Source of the DNA: an uncultured Clostridia bacterium | GTDB taxonomy: Bacteria; Bacillota; Clostridia; Christensenellales; Borkfalkiaceae | Direction of reading: 5' to 3' | Length of the DNA stretch: 51,200 nt | Assembly (NCBI GenBank): GCA_947088135.1 | Contig: CAMUFJ010000008.1 | Coordinates: 1 to 51,200, forward strand | In this document: positions 8,556 through 16,360 of the stretch, piece after piece | Layout of the letters: every line of letters begins with the position of its first letter | Position numbering within the stretch: position 1 is the first letter of the stretch | The notes under the pieces: model-generated | Seen by the model: the letters and a program-made list of their open reading frames with translations, nothing else | Told to the model about the DNA's origin: nothing | The model's database searches: none | Made by a program: the position numbers and the translations under genes

Positions 8556-9211
8556 TTCCCCCTCTCCATAATTACTATTTTGGTACTCTCGTCGGTGATA
8601 TCGTCGCGGAAGAGTTCCAAAACATTTCCGTCGAGTTCGACGACCTGCTCTTCCTCTTCCGACACCTCAAACAAGTCGGAAAACGCACCCACCTTATCAA
8701 TATCGAGGTTCAGCCCCTTCGTCTTATAATGCATAGGCACTACGACGGAAGGCATAATCCTGTCTACGTACTCCTTCGCCTGTTCCGCGTCGATGGTATA
8801 AGTTCCGCCCACGGGAATGAGCAAGACGTGTACGGGCAGGAGCATTTCCAACAGGGATGAAGAGCACTCTTCCCCGATATCGCCCAAGTGGCAAATTTCA
8901 AGCCCGTCCATGCGGAACTTGAAAATGAGATTCTCACCGCGCTTCGCGCCGTTTTCATCGTCGTGATAGCTCTTTATAGCGGTAATGCCTACCCCGCCGA
9001 TTTCGTAATTCCCCTCTTCCTTGATAATAACGGGATTCCCCCCGACCGCCTTGTCGTTGTTGTGGTCGTAATGGTCGTGACTAATCGTCACCACGTCCGC
9101 CGTAACGCTTGGCAAGTCAAACCCGACGTCGCCGTACGGGTCGGTTACGATACTCGTACCCGTGCTCTCCGTAAGCAAAAAACACGAGTGTCCAAGATAA
9201 CGTATTTTCAT
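8552..9211 (-). CDS. Metallo-beta-lactamase-fold hydrolase (UlaG-like, COG2220)
   Basis: A 219-residue putative metal-dependent hydrolase. Metal ligands are visible as SHDHYDHN (HxHxDH-like), HLGDIG and VVPMHYKT near the C-terminus, as in UlaG/YtkL-type MBL proteins. N-terminus MKIRYLGHSCFLLTE is the usual start of this family. ATG 9211 has GGAG upstream and overlaps the DUF1934 stop by ATGA, and its own stop overlaps the rho ATG. The substrate is unknown; co-transcription with rho hints at a nucleic-acid or nucleotide-related substrate, but that is inference. Confidence 0.85.
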   Translation of the reverse strand: MKIRYLGHSCFLLTESTGTSIVTDPYGDVGFDLPSVTADVVTISHDHYDHNNDKAVGGNPVIIKEEGNYEIGGVGITAIKSYHDDENGAKRGENLIFKFRMDGLEICHLGDIGEECSSSLLEMLLPVHVLLIPVGGTYTIDAEQAKEYVDRIMPSVVVPMHYKTKGLNLDIDKVGAFSDLFEVSEEEEQVVELDGNVLELFRDDITDESTKIVIMERGK

Positions 9212-9603
9212 TTCTCCTCCGATTTTTTCATTATTAGCTTTATGTTTTCTCTTTGCGACTCTTCGTCGCCCGCGCTTTCATAGCGATATGCGAATTCAAC
9301 GCAATTTTCGTCCCGCACTTCATAGAAATCGGTAACAAGCGGAGTTTCGCCGCCCATACCGCCCTCGTCGAGCCGAAGAAATCCCTTACCGTTCTTATAG
9401 ACGACAAGGCGGAAACCGACTCTGCCCGTCCGCTTCATCTCAAATTCTTGCCCGTTGAACCTAAGTTTTACAAGATCTCCCTGGTACTCGTAAAAAAGCT
9501 CCGTAAAACCGCCCGCATTCCGGACGCGGGCATTTGGGATCTTGGAAATTTGCTCTTCATCGCCGTGAAAACGGGAAAAAACAGTGAGCTCGCATTGAAT
9601 CAT
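9208..9603 (-). CDS. DUF1934 (YwiB-like) beta-barrel protein
   Basis: A 131-residue protein beginning MIQCELTVFSRFHGDEEQ, with a typical DUF1934 pattern: N-terminal strand, FYEYQGDLVKLRFNGQEFEMKRTG, then a long C-terminal half (FYEVRDENCVEFAYRYES). The family forms a calycin-like barrel and has no assigned function. ATG 9601-9603 is chosen because the TATAAT box ends only 8 nt upstream; there is no ribosome site, so the mRNA should be leaderless. It is the first gene of the DUF1934-MBL-rho operon. Confidence 0.8.
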   Translation of the reverse strand: MIQCELTVFSRFHGDEEQISKIPNARVRNAGGFTELFYEYQGDLVKLRFNGQEFEMKRTGRVGFRLVVYKNGKGFLRLDEGGMGGETPLVTDFYEVRDENCVEFAYRYESAGDEESQRENIKLIMKKSEEK

Positions 9604-9611
9604 CAATTTCT

Positions 9612-9640
9612 ATTATAATATATAAATGAAAATTTGTAAA
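9612..9640 (-). promoter_or_regulatory. Promoter giving a leaderless DUF1934-MBL-rho transcript
   Basis: Minus strand: -35 TTTACA (9635-9640), 17-nt spacer and -10 TATAAT (9612-9617). Only 8 nt separate the -10 box from ATG 9603, so transcription should begin at or 1-2 nt before the start codon. Confidence 0.75.
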
Positions 9641-9671
9641 TGGAATTTAGACTGATTTTCACATGAAAAAT

Positions 9672-10490
9672 TCAATTCTTATGCAAAAAGCGCGTGTAGT
9701 AATCCTTTCCTTCCACCATCAACGCCTGCAATTCCTCTTCATCGCCGTTTTCGAGAACGTCCGAAAAGCGACCGAGCTCTTGTCTGAGCCGCTCGATTTC
9801 ATCGATGAGATTTTCGCGGTTGAGGAAAAACAATTCCGACCACATAACTTCGTCGACGCCCGCGATGCGCGTCATATCCTGATAGCTCCCGCCTGTAAAA
9901 CCCATACAAATTTCCGTAAAAGGACTTTTTACGTAAGCGTTCGACACTACGTGAGCAAGCTGCGAAGTGAGCGCAATCATCTCGTCGTGCCGTCTTGCAG
10001 AACACTCCACAAAACGCAAGAAGCCCATATCCTTCCCAAGCCGTTTCATCACTTCGAGCGCCGCCTTATCAGTCCCCTCGTTAAGGGTAAAAATAAGATT
10101 TGCGCCGCGAAACATATCCGCGCTCGCGGAGGCGATACCCGAAGTTTCTTTGCCCGCCATAGGATGAAGCCCGACATAGCGATAAGCACGGGGGCGGGAA
10201 AGCACGATTCTTTCAAGAGGCTCTTTCACCCCGCAAACGTCCGCAACTATCATACCTTCGGGGAAGTTGCCGCAGTCGAGCTCATGCATTACGATGCTGG
10301 GCGGCAACGCAAGAATCACGGCGTCCGCCCCTTCGTAGGAGCGCGCCTCGCCGTCTATTATATTATGCTCTAAGGCATATGCGATAGAATGCTTATTGCG
10401 GTTTTTTGCGTAAACCGTGTGTCCCGCACGCTTTAACGCGGCGCAGACAGATCCGCCGATGATACCGAGCCCGTAGACGATTACCTTCAT
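9672..10490 (-). CDS. tyrA: Prephenate dehydrogenase
   Basis: Oxidative decarboxylation of prephenate to 4-hydroxyphenylpyruvate in tyrosine synthesis. The 272 residues show an N-terminal NAD(P) Rossmann motif (VYGLGIIGGSVCAALKRAG), the VADVCGVKEP block and the catalytic HPMAGKETSG region, then an all-helical dimerisation domain (LTSQLAHVVSNAY; GGSYQDMTRIA). No ACT domain is present, so feedback control must differ from ACT-containing forms. ATG 10490 follows GAGG with a 5-nt gap, better than the in-frame GTG at 10496. A palindromic motif copy with a possible TATTAT -10 box lies 33 nt upstream. Confidence 0.93.
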   Translation of the reverse strand: MKVIVYGLGIIGGSVCAALKRAGHTVYAKNRNKHSIAYALEHNIIDGEARSYEGADAVILALPPSIVMHELDCGNFPEGMIVADVCGVKEPLERIVLSRPRAYRYVGLHPMAGKETSGIASASADMFRGANLIFTLNEGTDKAALEVMKRLGKDMGFLRFVECSARRHDEMIALTSQLAHVVSNAYVKSPFTEICMGFTGGSYQDMTRIAGVDEVMWSELFFLNRENLIDEIERLRQELGRFSDVLENGDEEELQALMVEGKDYYTRFLHKN

Positions 10491-10522
10491 AAACACCTCT
10501 ATTTATCGCCAAAATCAATAAT

Positions 10523-10538
10523 TATGTCACACATAATA
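10523..10538 (-). promoter_or_regulatory. Palindromic motif, copy 2 (upstream of tyrA)
   Basis: Minus strand reads TATTATGTGTGACATA. The first six bases could serve as a -10 box, which would put the start about 7 nt further on and leave a normal leader with GAGG before tyrA. Confidence 0.55.
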
Positions 10539-10556
10539 CTATGTAAACAATCAAAT

Positions 10557-11183
10557 TTAAAAAGAATTCATCAAAAATTCGTATTTTTTCAGTTCTCTTC
10601 GCACCAATGCATAGTCGGGAACGATTCTTTCCACTTCCCGCCAAAAGGAAGCGGAATGGTTCATGTGGCGCGTGTGGCATAGCTCGTGAACCGCTACCGC
10701 ACGGATCACAGGAAGAGGCAAAAACGCAATCCGAAAGGTATAAGATATGTTCCCTTTCCCGCTGCACGAACCCCACCTTCCGCGCGCACGAGTGATTTTC
10801 ACACCCGAAAAGCAAAATCCGTATTTCTGCGCTATCTCCTCGGTAAGCTTACGCATGAAGTTACGCGCAAGGCGGATTGTATAATTCGCAAGTGCGGACT
10901 CCCGCCCCTCCTCGGGCAAATACAGTACGCCGCCTTTACGCCCCTCTCTTCCGCATGCAAAAATAAGACGTTCCCCGAACAAGGAAATTTCCGCTCCGTC
11001 GCTCAAATCCATTCTCTTGCTTCTCAGCGCAATTTGCCTTGCAACCCAATCGCGATGAAGCCCCAAAAAGTCAACCGCTCGCGCCTTGGAAATTCCATAA
11101 GGCATTCGTACGACAACTCGCCCCTCACGGTCTACCGTGAAAGACAGCGTTTTTCTACGCGAGCGAACAAAAGAAACTTCCAT
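10557..11183 (-). CDS. YgjP/SprT-like zinc metallopeptidase (DUF45)
   Basis: A 208-residue protein of the YgjP/M48-like family. It carries the zinc site HELCHTRHMNHSASFW (HExxH plus a third His), preceded by the family hallmark RARGRWGSCS. The N-terminal half (SRRKTLSFTVDREGRVVVRMP) is the usual beta-rich domain. Its cellular substrate is unknown. ATG 11181-11183 is preferred over the upstream ATG 11190-11192, because the latter overlaps the -10 box TATAAT (11191-11196) and would not be transcribed. No ribosome site precedes the chosen start, so the mRNA should be leaderless. Confidence 0.87.
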   Translation of the reverse strand: MEVSFVRSRRKTLSFTVDREGRVVVRMPYGISKARAVDFLGLHRDWVARQIALRSKRMDLSDGAEISLFGERLIFACGREGRKGGVLYLPEEGRESALANYTIRLARNFMRKLTEEIAQKYGFCFSGVKITRARGRWGSCSGKGNISYTFRIAFLPLPVIRAVAVHELCHTRHMNHSASFWREVERIVPDYALVRRELKKYEFLMNSF

Positions 11184-11190
11184 ACTTATC

Positions 11191-11219
11191 ATTATATCAG
11201 CTTTTTATCGATTTTTCAA
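11191..11219 (-). promoter_or_regulatory. Promoter giving a leaderless ygjP-like transcript
   Basis: Minus strand: TTGAAA (11214-11219), 17-nt spacer and TATAAT (11191-11196). Seven nt separate the -10 box from ATG 11183. Confidence 0.75.
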
Positions 11220-11236
11220 GAATATTTTCCACTCCG

Positions 11237-11265
11237 TTGACTTTTTTGTGGAAATATGATATGTT
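11237..11265 (+). promoter_or_regulatory. Promoter giving a leaderless aroA transcript
   Basis: TTGACT (11237-11242), 17-nt spacer and TATGTT (11260-11265). Six nt (TCTTCT) separate the -10 box from ATG 11272, and no ribosome site fits. Confidence 0.7.
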
Positions 11266-11271
11266 TCTTCT

Positions 11272-12537
11272 ATGAAATCCGTATGCTTAAAGCAATTTCA
11301 ATCCCGTTCGCAAACAATCGCCGTTTCCGTGCCCGCCTCCAAGAGTCTTCTCAACCGCGCGCTTGTGCTCGCGGCGCTTAGCCGAGGTACGGTAACTCTC
11401 GATTGCGGGACTTTTGCAGAGGATTCCCGCGCCCTCCTTAGCTGTTTGGAAGCATTAGGAATTTGCGTAGAGCAATCGGCAGAGCGCTTGACGGTACACG
11501 GCTGCGGCGGGGATATTCCCATCAAGACTGCCGAAATCGACGTAATGAGCGCAGGAACCGCCGCTCGTTTTCTCACGGTGGCACTCGCATTTTGCGGAGG
11601 AGATTATACGATCACAGCCTCCCCGCAAATGCAAAAACGGCCTATGGAGGTTCTCGCCCTCTTGGAACAGGCGGGCGTACAAATCGAATATCTGAACGAA
11701 CACGGGCGTCTGCCCATACGTTTACGTTCAAACGGAATTACCGCAGACGAACTCGCGGTAGATACGGACACGAGCACGCAGTACGCAAGCGCAATTCTTC
11801 TCGCCGCACCCATGCGGGAAACCCCGTTTAGATTAAAGCTGACGGGAACCCGCACGTATGGAAGTTATATCGGGCTTACGCTACAATCGTTGGAGGCATT
11901 CGGCATTGATTGGACGAGAACGGGCGACGAAATTACCGTATATCCGGCACAAACTGCACCCGACCATATAACCGTCGAGCCCGACGTTTCCGGAGCGTGC
12001 TATTTTTATTCGCTTGCCCTGCTCTTTTCCGCAAAGGTGCTCGTACGGCGAGTACGAGAAAACAGTGCGCAGGGAGATATGAAATTTTTGCGTTTGCTGG
12101 CAAACAGAGGCGTCCGGTTTAGGCAACTCGACGAGGGCTTGCTTGCCGACGGCAGTTCCGTAACCGATTTTAAAGGCTTTTGCGAGGACGTAACGGATTT
12201 TTCCGACCAAACGCTGACGCTTGCCGCGCTTGCCCCCTTTGCATCTTCCCCCACTCGTTTAACGGGTGTGGCGCACATACGCAAACAGGAATGCGACCGC
12301 GTCGCCGCCATTGAAAAAAACCTTGCCGCACTGGGAATCAAAACGGAGGTTAGCGAAAACTCGATCGCCGTATTCCCCGCTCCCATTCATCGCGGCACGA
12401 TAGACAGCTTCGGCGATCACCGCGTAGTCATGTCTTTTGCTCTTCCCGCTCTCAAAACAGGACTCGTCACCATTTCCGATCCCGACTGTTGCAAAAAGAC
12501 CTTCGATGATTATTTCGAAATCATGACGCGGATATAA
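11272..12537 (+). CDS. aroA: 3-phosphoshikimate 1-carboxyvinyltransferase (EPSP synthase)
   Basis: Joins shikimate-3-phosphate and phosphoenolpyruvate in the shikimate pathway. The 421 residues show the phosphate-binding VPASKSLLNRALVLAAL, MSAGTAARFLT, the PMEVLALLEQAG region, STQYASAILLAAP, and C-terminal GDHRVVMSFAL with a catalytic His/Arg pair. Length is normal for the two-domain enzyme. The usual SGNAGTAARF block reads MSAGTAARF, and the SQ(F/Y) substrate motif is TQY, so this is a divergent (class II-like) member. ATG 11272 follows its -10 box by 6 nt, so initiation should be leaderless. It is transcribed alone, convergent with the phosphatase. Confidence 0.94.
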   Translation: MKSVCLKQFQSRSQTIAVSVPASKSLLNRALVLAALSRGTVTLDCGTFAEDSRALLSCLEALGICVEQSAERLTVHGCGGDIPIKTAEIDVMSAGTAARFLTVALAFCGGDYTITASPQMQKRPMEVLALLEQAGVQIEYLNEHGRLPIRLRSNGITADELAVDTDTSTQYASAILLAAPMRETPFRLKLTGTRTYGSYIGLTLQSLEAFGIDWTRTGDEITVYPAQTAPDHITVEPDVSGACYFYSLALLFSAKVLVRRVRENSAQGDMKFLRLLANRGVRFRQLDEGLLADGSSVTDFKGFCEDVTDFSDQTLTLAALAPFASSPTRLTGVAHIRKQECDRVAAIEKNLAALGIKTEVSENSIAVFPAPIHRGTIDSFGDHRVVMSFALPALKTGLVTISDPDCCKKTFDDYFEIMTRI

Positions 12538-12568
12538 GTCGTATATATGCCTCAAATATTCATTATAG

Positions 12569-13033
12569 CTACTGAGATTTTTTTGCAGTGATATGCGCCA
12601 AAAGCGCCTTGGAACCGCCAAGAATTTCCTGAAAAGTCGTTTCGAAATCGCGCGTATACCAAGGGTCTGCGATTGGGCGCGGAGCCGCCGTAAAATCGAG
12701 CAAACGATGCACTTTTTCCGCCTGCCGATCCCCTACGATGCGCAAAATGTCCCGTACATTGTAGTCGTCCATTCCAATAATATAATCGTACACTTCCCCG
12801 TCTTTCGCCGTCAAAAGCCTTGCTTTATGCGGTACAAGCGGGATTTTTTTGCTTTTTAGCACCTCTTGCGTCCTATAATAAGGCGGATTACCGAGTTCGT
12901 CGGTATGCGCCGCAGCGGAATCGACCCGAATTTGATTCTCCAAACCCGCTTCCTTTACAAGATGATAAAACACGCTCTCCGCCATAGGCGAACGGCAAAT
13001 ATTTCCATGACAGACAAATATTACTGCAAGCAT
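12569..13033 (-). CDS. Low-molecular-weight protein-tyrosine phosphatase
   Basis: Cysteine phosphatase of 154 residues. The P-loop VCHGNICRSPMAE (CX5RS) lies at residues 8-16 and the general acid is in ADPWYTRDF near residue 122. This length and motif pattern fits LMW-PTP of the YfkJ/YwlE type; arginine versus tyrosine phosphatase specificity cannot be told with confidence. ATG 13033 follows AGGAG. It sits alone between aroA and the XRE gene, so its target kinase is not evident. Confidence 0.92.
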   Translation of the reverse strand: MLAVIFVCHGNICRSPMAESVFYHLVKEAGLENQIRVDSAAAHTDELGNPPYYRTQEVLKSKKIPLVPHKARLLTAKDGEVYDYIIGMDDYNVRDILRIVGDRQAEKVHRLLDFTAAPRPIADPWYTRDFETTFQEILGGSKALLAHITAKKSQ

Positions 13034-13165
13034 TTTTCTCCTGTTTTACTTTTACTTTTTTGATATTTTGATATAATAAGTTTTGAAAACATTTTTCCAA
13101 GAGGAATTGAGGCTGACAGTCAAGAAAAATTCATCAAAACCAAATGAAAATTTACGCGCAAACGC

Positions 13166-13194
13166 TTGACAAATAAACGACAATATATTAGAAT
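13166..13194 (+). promoter_or_regulatory. Promoter giving a leaderless XRE transcript
   Basis: TTGACA (13166-13171), 17-nt spacer and TAGAAT (13189-13194). Six nt separate the -10 box from ATG 13201. Confidence 0.75.
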
Positions 13195-13200
13195 CAAGGC

Positions 13201-13404
13201 ATGAAAGTATTTGCAGATAGACTTATGGAACTCAGAAAAGAGAGAGGTCTCTCTCAGGCTACCGTAGCGAAAGATTTAAACGTCAGTTTGGGAATCGTAT
13301 GCTATTGGGAAACAAATAAGAGTGATCCGACCGCTTCGAATATCGCGAAGCTTGCACGTTATTTTAACGTTACGTCGGATTATCTCCTCGGGCTCACCGA
13401 GTAA
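13201..13404 (+). CDS. Small XRE-family helix-turn-helix regulator
   Basis: A 67-residue protein that is a single Cro/CI-type HTH domain: FADRLMELRKERGLSQATVAKDLNV, then helix 3 (SLGIVCYWE) and the common tail NIAKLARYFNVTSDYLLGLTE. It should act as a DNA-binding dimer. It is alone between a leaderless-type promoter and a UUCG-loop terminator, so a target operon is not evident; autoregulation is possible. The family is common on both core and mobile DNA, and no mobile genes are nearby. Confidence 0.92.
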   Translation: MKVFADRLMELRKERGLSQATVAKDLNVSLGIVCYWETNKSDPTASNIAKLARYFNVTSDYLLGLTE

Positions 13405-13484
13405 CCGTTTCCCGATTTTACGTCCGAAAAACGACAATCCTTCGCTCATCGAGGATTTTGTGATGGTTACAAAAACTTCTAACC

Positions 13485-13509
13485 GCTCTGCCTTCGGGCA
13501 GAGCTTTTT
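13485..13509 (+). terminator. UUCG-loop terminator after the XRE gene
   Basis: GCTCTGCC-TTCG-GGCAGAGC followed by T5ATTTT: a perfect 8-bp stem closed by a UUCG tetraloop. It lies between convergent genes; the minus-strand side is A-rich and may also serve the M50-like gene. Confidence 0.9.
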
Positions 13510-13512
13510 ATT

Positions 13513-14544
13513 TTACGCGCTTCTTGAATCCATAAGCATTTTTTCTTTCAACGCTTTGATCCCGACGGCGAGCTCGCGCTCGATTTCCCTTAAAACTTCT
13601 TCTTCCCCTTCACGGTAGAGCGCAACCCGCACGATCGGCGACGGTTGAATGCGGTTTTCCGTTAAAAATTCTTCCGCCCCCTCGCGGTTCCCGCCAAGCA
13701 CCGCCAGTCCCCAAGCGACGTCGCAAAAGATTTCTTCGTTGTCGGTATAGTCGCACAGCGTACGCAAGCGTTCAATTTGAGAAAGCGCTTCCTCCTTCTC
13801 TCCGCAAAAATAACAATATTGCCAACGGAGCTGAATTAAGGACAAAAACAGCAGATCGTCCTCTCGGACGACGGGCGTTTCAAAAATCATTTCGCGAGAG
13901 ACGTCCAAATAGCTGCCCGTAATTAAAATCCCCTGCGCCGTAAGTACCGCCCGCATAACGCGCGCATCGGGAGTATTTTTTATTTGTTCGAGCACAATTT
14001 TCCCGTCGGTTTTTCCTGCCGAAAGCTCCGCGGGATAGAGCGCAAGCAAGCCCTCGAAAAGCGACAGGGGCGCAAGCGATTCAAACAAGAGCATTACGGG
14101 CGTTTGCGGAACAAAGAAGTAGAGCAAAAGGAAAACGCAACCGTAAATAAGGTTGAAAATCGCGCCGCCGAGAGCGAAAACGATCAGTTTTCCGCGCACG
14201 CCCCTCTCTTTTTTGGGAAGCATGACCGTTTTTCCCGCAAAATCGGGGTTATGTTTCAAACAAACCTTTCCGCCGCGCCCAATTTGAAGAAATCGAATCG
14301 AAAAGGAATAAAACCTTAATCCTACGACCGATCCGAAAACGAGATGCCCCGTTTCATGCAAGAGAACGGTTGCAACGGGGTACAAGACCAAGAAGCCGAC
14401 AACGCAAATGGAAATCGATAAGGGATCTCGTAAAACGTCAGCTTTAAACGCAGTATAAAACATGAAAAAAACGCCCGCCGCGGCGAAAAGCACGAGCAGG
14501 AGCTCTACGATCCGATATGCGATTTTCTTTGCCCGACCGCTCAT
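13513..14544 (-). CDS. M50-like intramembrane metalloprotease with C-terminal extension
   Basis: A 343-residue protein with about four membrane segments in the first 160 residues. The zinc motif HETGH is at residues 63-67 inside a hydrophobic helix (VATVLLHETGHLVFG), FALGGAIFNL follows, and KTDG near residue 170 can supply the third ligand, as in divergent S2P-type proteases. The C-terminal 170 residues are helical and soluble (LTAQGILITGSYLDVSRE...). ATG 14544 overlaps the ppx stop (ATGA) and ends the yabP-yabQ-divIC-ppx operon. A sporulation or envelope substrate is suggested by context only; it is not a clear SpoIVFB. Confidence 0.75.
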   Translation of the reverse strand: MSGRAKKIAYRIVELLLVLFAAAGVFFMFYTAFKADVLRDPLSISICVVGFLVLYPVATVLLHETGHLVFGSVVGLRFYSFSIRFLQIGRGGKVCLKHNPDFAGKTVMLPKKERGVRGKLIVFALGGAIFNLIYGCVFLLLYFFVPQTPVMLLFESLAPLSLFEGLLALYPAELSAGKTDGKIVLEQIKNTPDARVMRAVLTAQGILITGSYLDVSREMIFETPVVREDDLLFLSLIQLRWQYCYFCGEKEEALSQIERLRTLCDYTDNEEIFCDVAWGLAVLGGNREGAEEFLTENRIQPSPIVRVALYREGEEEVLREIERELAVGIKALKEKMLMDSRSA

Positions 14545-15401
14545 GCCAACCCCTTGTAAGCGAGATAACCTTCCAAATTGTCGCAGTCGGAAAAAATAAT
14601 TTCCGAACAGGACAGCTCCTGCAATATTTTTCCGAGAAGATAGGCGCCGCCCGCCAAGATATCCGCTCGGGAGCGATCCATTCCCGCAACGGAAAGACGC
14701 TCGCCCACCGTCATGCCGAGCAGTTTGTCCGCCGTATCGGCAACCCACTTCTTGGAAAGCGCAAGATTTTGCAGGCGCACAGGATCGTAAACGCCGCTAC
14801 CGAGCTTGATTTGCGCAAGCGCGGAAGCCGTTCCCCCCACAGCGTACAATTTCATACCCGATGCCTTACTTCCTTTTAACGGCGTCAACACGGCATCCAA
14901 AAATTCGTTAAGGCGGGCGCGCTCATCGCGACAGGCGTCGTACAAACGTACCGCGCCGACCTCCAAGCTTTTGGAAAGCGTGATTTTTCCCCCTTCCCGA
15001 AAGCAAACTTCCGTGCTGGCGCCGCCGATATCGACGATGCCTCCGTCACGTTCGCCGAGCGCACCGTAAAGCCCCAAGAGCGCCTCATGCTCGCCGGACA
15101 CGACGTCTACTTTTAATCCGCAAGCGCGCTCGATTTGCTCGCAAAACACACCGCCGTTTTTCGCCGTGCGCACCGCAGCCGTCGCAAACGCGCAAAGAAA
15201 ATCCGCACCCCCCTGTTCCGCTTCCCTGCAAAATTTGCAAATCGCCGCGACGGAACGCGCCATAGACTGCTCGGACAGCATTCCGCTCTCCAAGCCCGCG
15301 CCCAAACGGGTGGTTTCAAGACGCTTATATAAAGCTTTTCCGTCCGCCCACAGCATGAGGCGAACGGAATTTGAACCGATATCGATAACTGCTATTTTCA
15401 T
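14541..15401 (-). CDS. Ppx/GppA-family exopolyphosphatase
   Basis: A 286-residue member of the actin-like ATPase fold Ppx/GppA family, which hydrolyses polyphosphate or pppGpp. Phosphate-binding motifs are AVIDIGSNSVRLML at the N-terminus and GGIVDIGGASTEVCF near residue 120; YAVGGTASALA and a metal-type MDRSRADILAGG follow. It consists of the catalytic domain only, without the C-terminal HD-like domain of longer PPX enzymes. ATG 15401 lies 1 nt after the divIC-like stop; its ribosome site is weak (GAGAAA). Downstream it is coupled to the M50-like gene. Confidence 0.9.
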   Translation of the reverse strand: MKIAVIDIGSNSVRLMLWADGKALYKRLETTRLGAGLESGMLSEQSMARSVAAICKFCREAEQGGADFLCAFATAAVRTAKNGGVFCEQIERACGLKVDVVSGEHEALLGLYGALGERDGGIVDIGGASTEVCFREGGKITLSKSLEVGAVRLYDACRDERARLNEFLDAVLTPLKGSKASGMKLYAVGGTASALAQIKLGSGVYDPVRLQNLALSKKWVADTADKLLGMTVGERLSVAGMDRSRADILAGGAYLLGKILQELSCSEIIFSDCDNLEGYLAYKGLA

Positions 15402-15402
15402 G

Positions 15403-15687
15403 TTAATTTCTCGGGCTGACCCAACCCTGATGAATTGCGAGCCAATATAGCCCTTCTTCGCTCTCGTAATAGTCGATATTTTTCTCTAATTTCTCATTTT
15501 CCGTCTTGTAATACTGCTCCTGCTTCTCATACTCTCTCGTCTGCGCCCGCGCTACGCCGATCTGCACGAACTGAATAATGAGAATGATAAGCAAAAACAA
15601 AACGAGAAGAACGCCGGCAACCGTCATTCCGACCGCAACCCGCTTTAACTTTTCTTCATTTGCGCTCTGTGCGTTTTTCTGGGACAT
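15403..15687 (-). CDS. divIC: DivIC/FtsB-like septum formation initiator
   Basis: A 94-residue single-pass membrane protein: a short basic cytoplasmic tail, one membrane helix (VAVGMTVAGVLLVLFLLIILIIQF, residues about 17-40) and a coiled coil (REYEKQEQYYKTENEKLEKNIDYYES), ending in a short extracytoplasmic tail. Size, topology and position after yabQ match DivIC of Bacillus and Clostridia, a divisome component working with FtsL and DivIB. ATG 15687 lies inside the yabQ reading frame (43-nt overlap) and follows AAAGGA. Confidence 0.85.
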   Translation of the reverse strand: MSQKNAQSANEEKLKRVAVGMTVAGVLLVLFLLIILIIQFVQIGVARAQTREYEKQEQYYKTENEKLEKNIDYYESEEGLYWLAIHQGWVSPRN

Positions 15688-16016
15688 ACGTTCCTATCCT
15701 TTCTTCGTTTGGTAACACCATTATACACCTTTCGCGCAAAAAAAGCAACGATTTTATGGAAACTTTTCAAATAGAGAAATAATCCGCCGATGCAACCCAA
15801 AAAGGTAAAGAAGCGCAGCGAAGGCATTCCCGTCATAACGGCAACGAAAAGATAAATTCCCGCGAACAATACCCAAAATAAGGCGTCAAAAACATACCGC
15901 ACCCACTTCGCCTGAAACGGATAGCGAATGCAATAGAGAAAATCGTAGAGAAACCCGCCCGCGATCCCGCAGGTCACGCAGACAAGAAAAACAAAAAACT
16001 CGTTTGCTCCGTTCAT
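15645..16016 (-). CDS. yabQ: Spore cortex biosynthesis protein YabQ
   Basis: A 123-residue protein with three to four membrane segments (FFVFLVCVTCGIAGGFLYDFLY; YVFDALFWVLFAGIYLFVAV; LGCIGGLFLYL) and a basic tail. Sequence pattern and gene order (yabP-yabQ-divIC) identify YabQ, a mother-cell membrane protein required for spore cortex assembly in Bacillus subtilis. Its ATG overlaps the yabP stop (ATGA). It is expected under SigE control, but no convincing SigE promoter was identified. Its 3' end overlaps divIC by 43 nt. Confidence 0.88.
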   Translation of the reverse strand: MNGANEFFVFLVCVTCGIAGGFLYDFLYCIRYPFQAKWVRYVFDALFWVLFAGIYLFVAVMTGMPSLRFFTFLGCIGGLFLYLKSFHKIVAFFARKVYNGVTKRRKDRNVCPRKTHRAQMKKS

Positions 16017-16267
16017 TGAAACAGCCTTTTTAACGTTTTCACGGCGGCAAATTTGACAGAGGAAACCTCTCCGCTCGCGGAAAAACCGCCGCTGCCCTGA
16101 TTAAATGCAAGCACCTTTAATCCGTTGCCCGCAATCTGTACCTTTTTCCCCGCAACCCGCAGAACAATCAGCGTAGGCGAAAAGGATTCGACGCTCTCGA
16201 CGCCCGTCATGGTCAGCTTTTTTTGTTGTTCTAAGGTAAATACGCTCGGAATCGTTTCGTTTTGCAT
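16013..16267 (-). CDS. yabP: Sporulation protein YabP
   Basis: An 84-residue YabP/YqfC-family protein (KLTMTGVESVESFSPTLIVLRVAGKKVQIAGNGLKVLAF; GEVSSVKF). It functions in sporulation with YabQ. ATG 16267 has no ribosome site; the sequence before it (GACAATAAGTATAGACT) is AT-rich and resembles a weak SigE/SigK -10 area, so leaderless expression under a sporulation sigma factor is possible but unproven. First gene of the five-gene operon reaching to 13513. Confidence 0.85.
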   Translation of the reverse strand: MQNETIPSVFTLEQQKKLTMTGVESVESFSPTLIVLRVAGKKVQIAGNGLKVLAFNQGSGGFSASGEVSSVKFAAVKTLKRLFQ

Positions 16268-16314
16268 AGTCTATACTTATTGTCACGCATACGGAATTAT
16301 GACGGATTTTCTCC

Positions 16315-16358
16315 AAAAGAAAACCGCCCAAACGGGATATTTTCCCGTAAGAGCGGTT
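16315..16358 (-). terminator. Nested-stem terminator after typA
   Basis: On the minus strand an outer stem AACCGC/GCGGTT encloses an inner stem ACGGGA/TCCCGT, followed by TTTTCTTTT. It ends typA; if the upstream motif at 16361 acts as a promoter, the same hairpin would sit in the yabP leader. Confidence 0.75.
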
Positions 16359-16360
16359 AT

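Noticed and set aside
13108..13170. Short TTG-started ORF upstream of the XRE gene
   Set aside because: AGAGGA is only about 2 nt before the TTG, and the frame has no other support; likely chance.
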